Positions 5,181-5,249 of a stretch of DNA of 5,249 bases are shown piece after piece. The position numbers were made by a program, and so were the translations under genes. Each line of letters begins with the position of its first letter. The first letter of the stretch is position 1. Origin of the DNA: CAYOKT01 sp964404605 (GTDB lineage: Bacteria > Electryoneota > Electryoneia > Electryoneales > Electryoneaceae); the NCBI GenBank assembly GCA_964404605.1, contig CAYOKT010000138.1, forward strand, positions 1 to 5,249, in the 5' to 3' direction. The notes below the pieces were generated by a model. The model made no database searches. It was not told the origin of the DNA and saw only the letters and a list, made by a program, of their open reading frames with translations.

Positions 5181-5249
5181 GCCATCGTCGCAGCACCAGT
5201 CGCACCATCCCCTCCGGCGCGCCCCCTTAACGTACAAAACGCCCCGGGG

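Noticed and set aside
5172..5249. Possible C-terminus of an upstream gene ending in TAA at 5174..5172, containing a CDWCC stretch.
   Set aside because: Only 25 codons are visible, a Cys/Trp/Arg-rich composition like this is typical of a wrong frame in GC-rich DNA, and nothing else supports it.
1..5249. Mobile elements, CRISPR repeats, attachment sites, toxin-antitoxin or defence genes.
   Set aside because: I saw no regularly spaced repeats, transposase motifs or terminal inverted repeats. The tRNA 3' end is followed by its terminator, and I saw no second copy of its end that would suggest an attachment site.

Overview
The window is bacterial, GC-rich DNA (about 65% by eye). Every gene I can support lies on the minus strand, so transcription runs from high to low coordinates. 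The core is a glycolytic cluster, gap, pgk and tpiA (4186 down to 1201). It is followed by secG (1125..754) and a tRNA-Leu with anticodon GAG (642..559) that is closed by a hairpin terminator. Upstream of gap is an unnamed two-helix membrane protein with a PH-like C-terminal domain (5169..4420). At the left edge, a secreted beta-helix protein starts at 377 and runs out of the window.

The three glycolytic enzymes interconvert the triose phosphates and carry them to 3-phosphoglycerate. Their spacings are 13 and 18 bp, with no promoter or terminator in between, so they look like one operon. The best promoter is TTGCAC-17-TATTTT, about 110 bp upstream of gap. secG has its own promoter, TTGCAC-17-TATATT, just after tpiA. 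No promoter is visible between secG and the tRNA, so the tRNA is probably cut from a secG transcript. The secG to tRNA gap holds three consecutive inverted repeats.

Organism: the gap-pgk-tpi-secG order is known from several phyla, including Actinobacteria, and secG followed by tRNA-Leu(GAG) is known from Gammaproteobacteria. The beta-helix protein, with its VPEDFPTI and LDGDTSHISRT stretches, resembles secreted repeat proteins common in FCB-group and candidate phyla (Eisenbacteria, Latescibacteria, Gemmatimonadota and similar). That placement is an impression, not a determination.

This is mostly conserved housekeeping DNA. I found no mobile element, CRISPR array, defence system or clearly new multi-gene system. 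The points worth a second look are the edge beta-helix gene and its possible frameshift, the structured secG-tRNA spacer, the shared promoter form, the paired ACCGGT palindromes upstream of gap, and the unnamed membrane protein.
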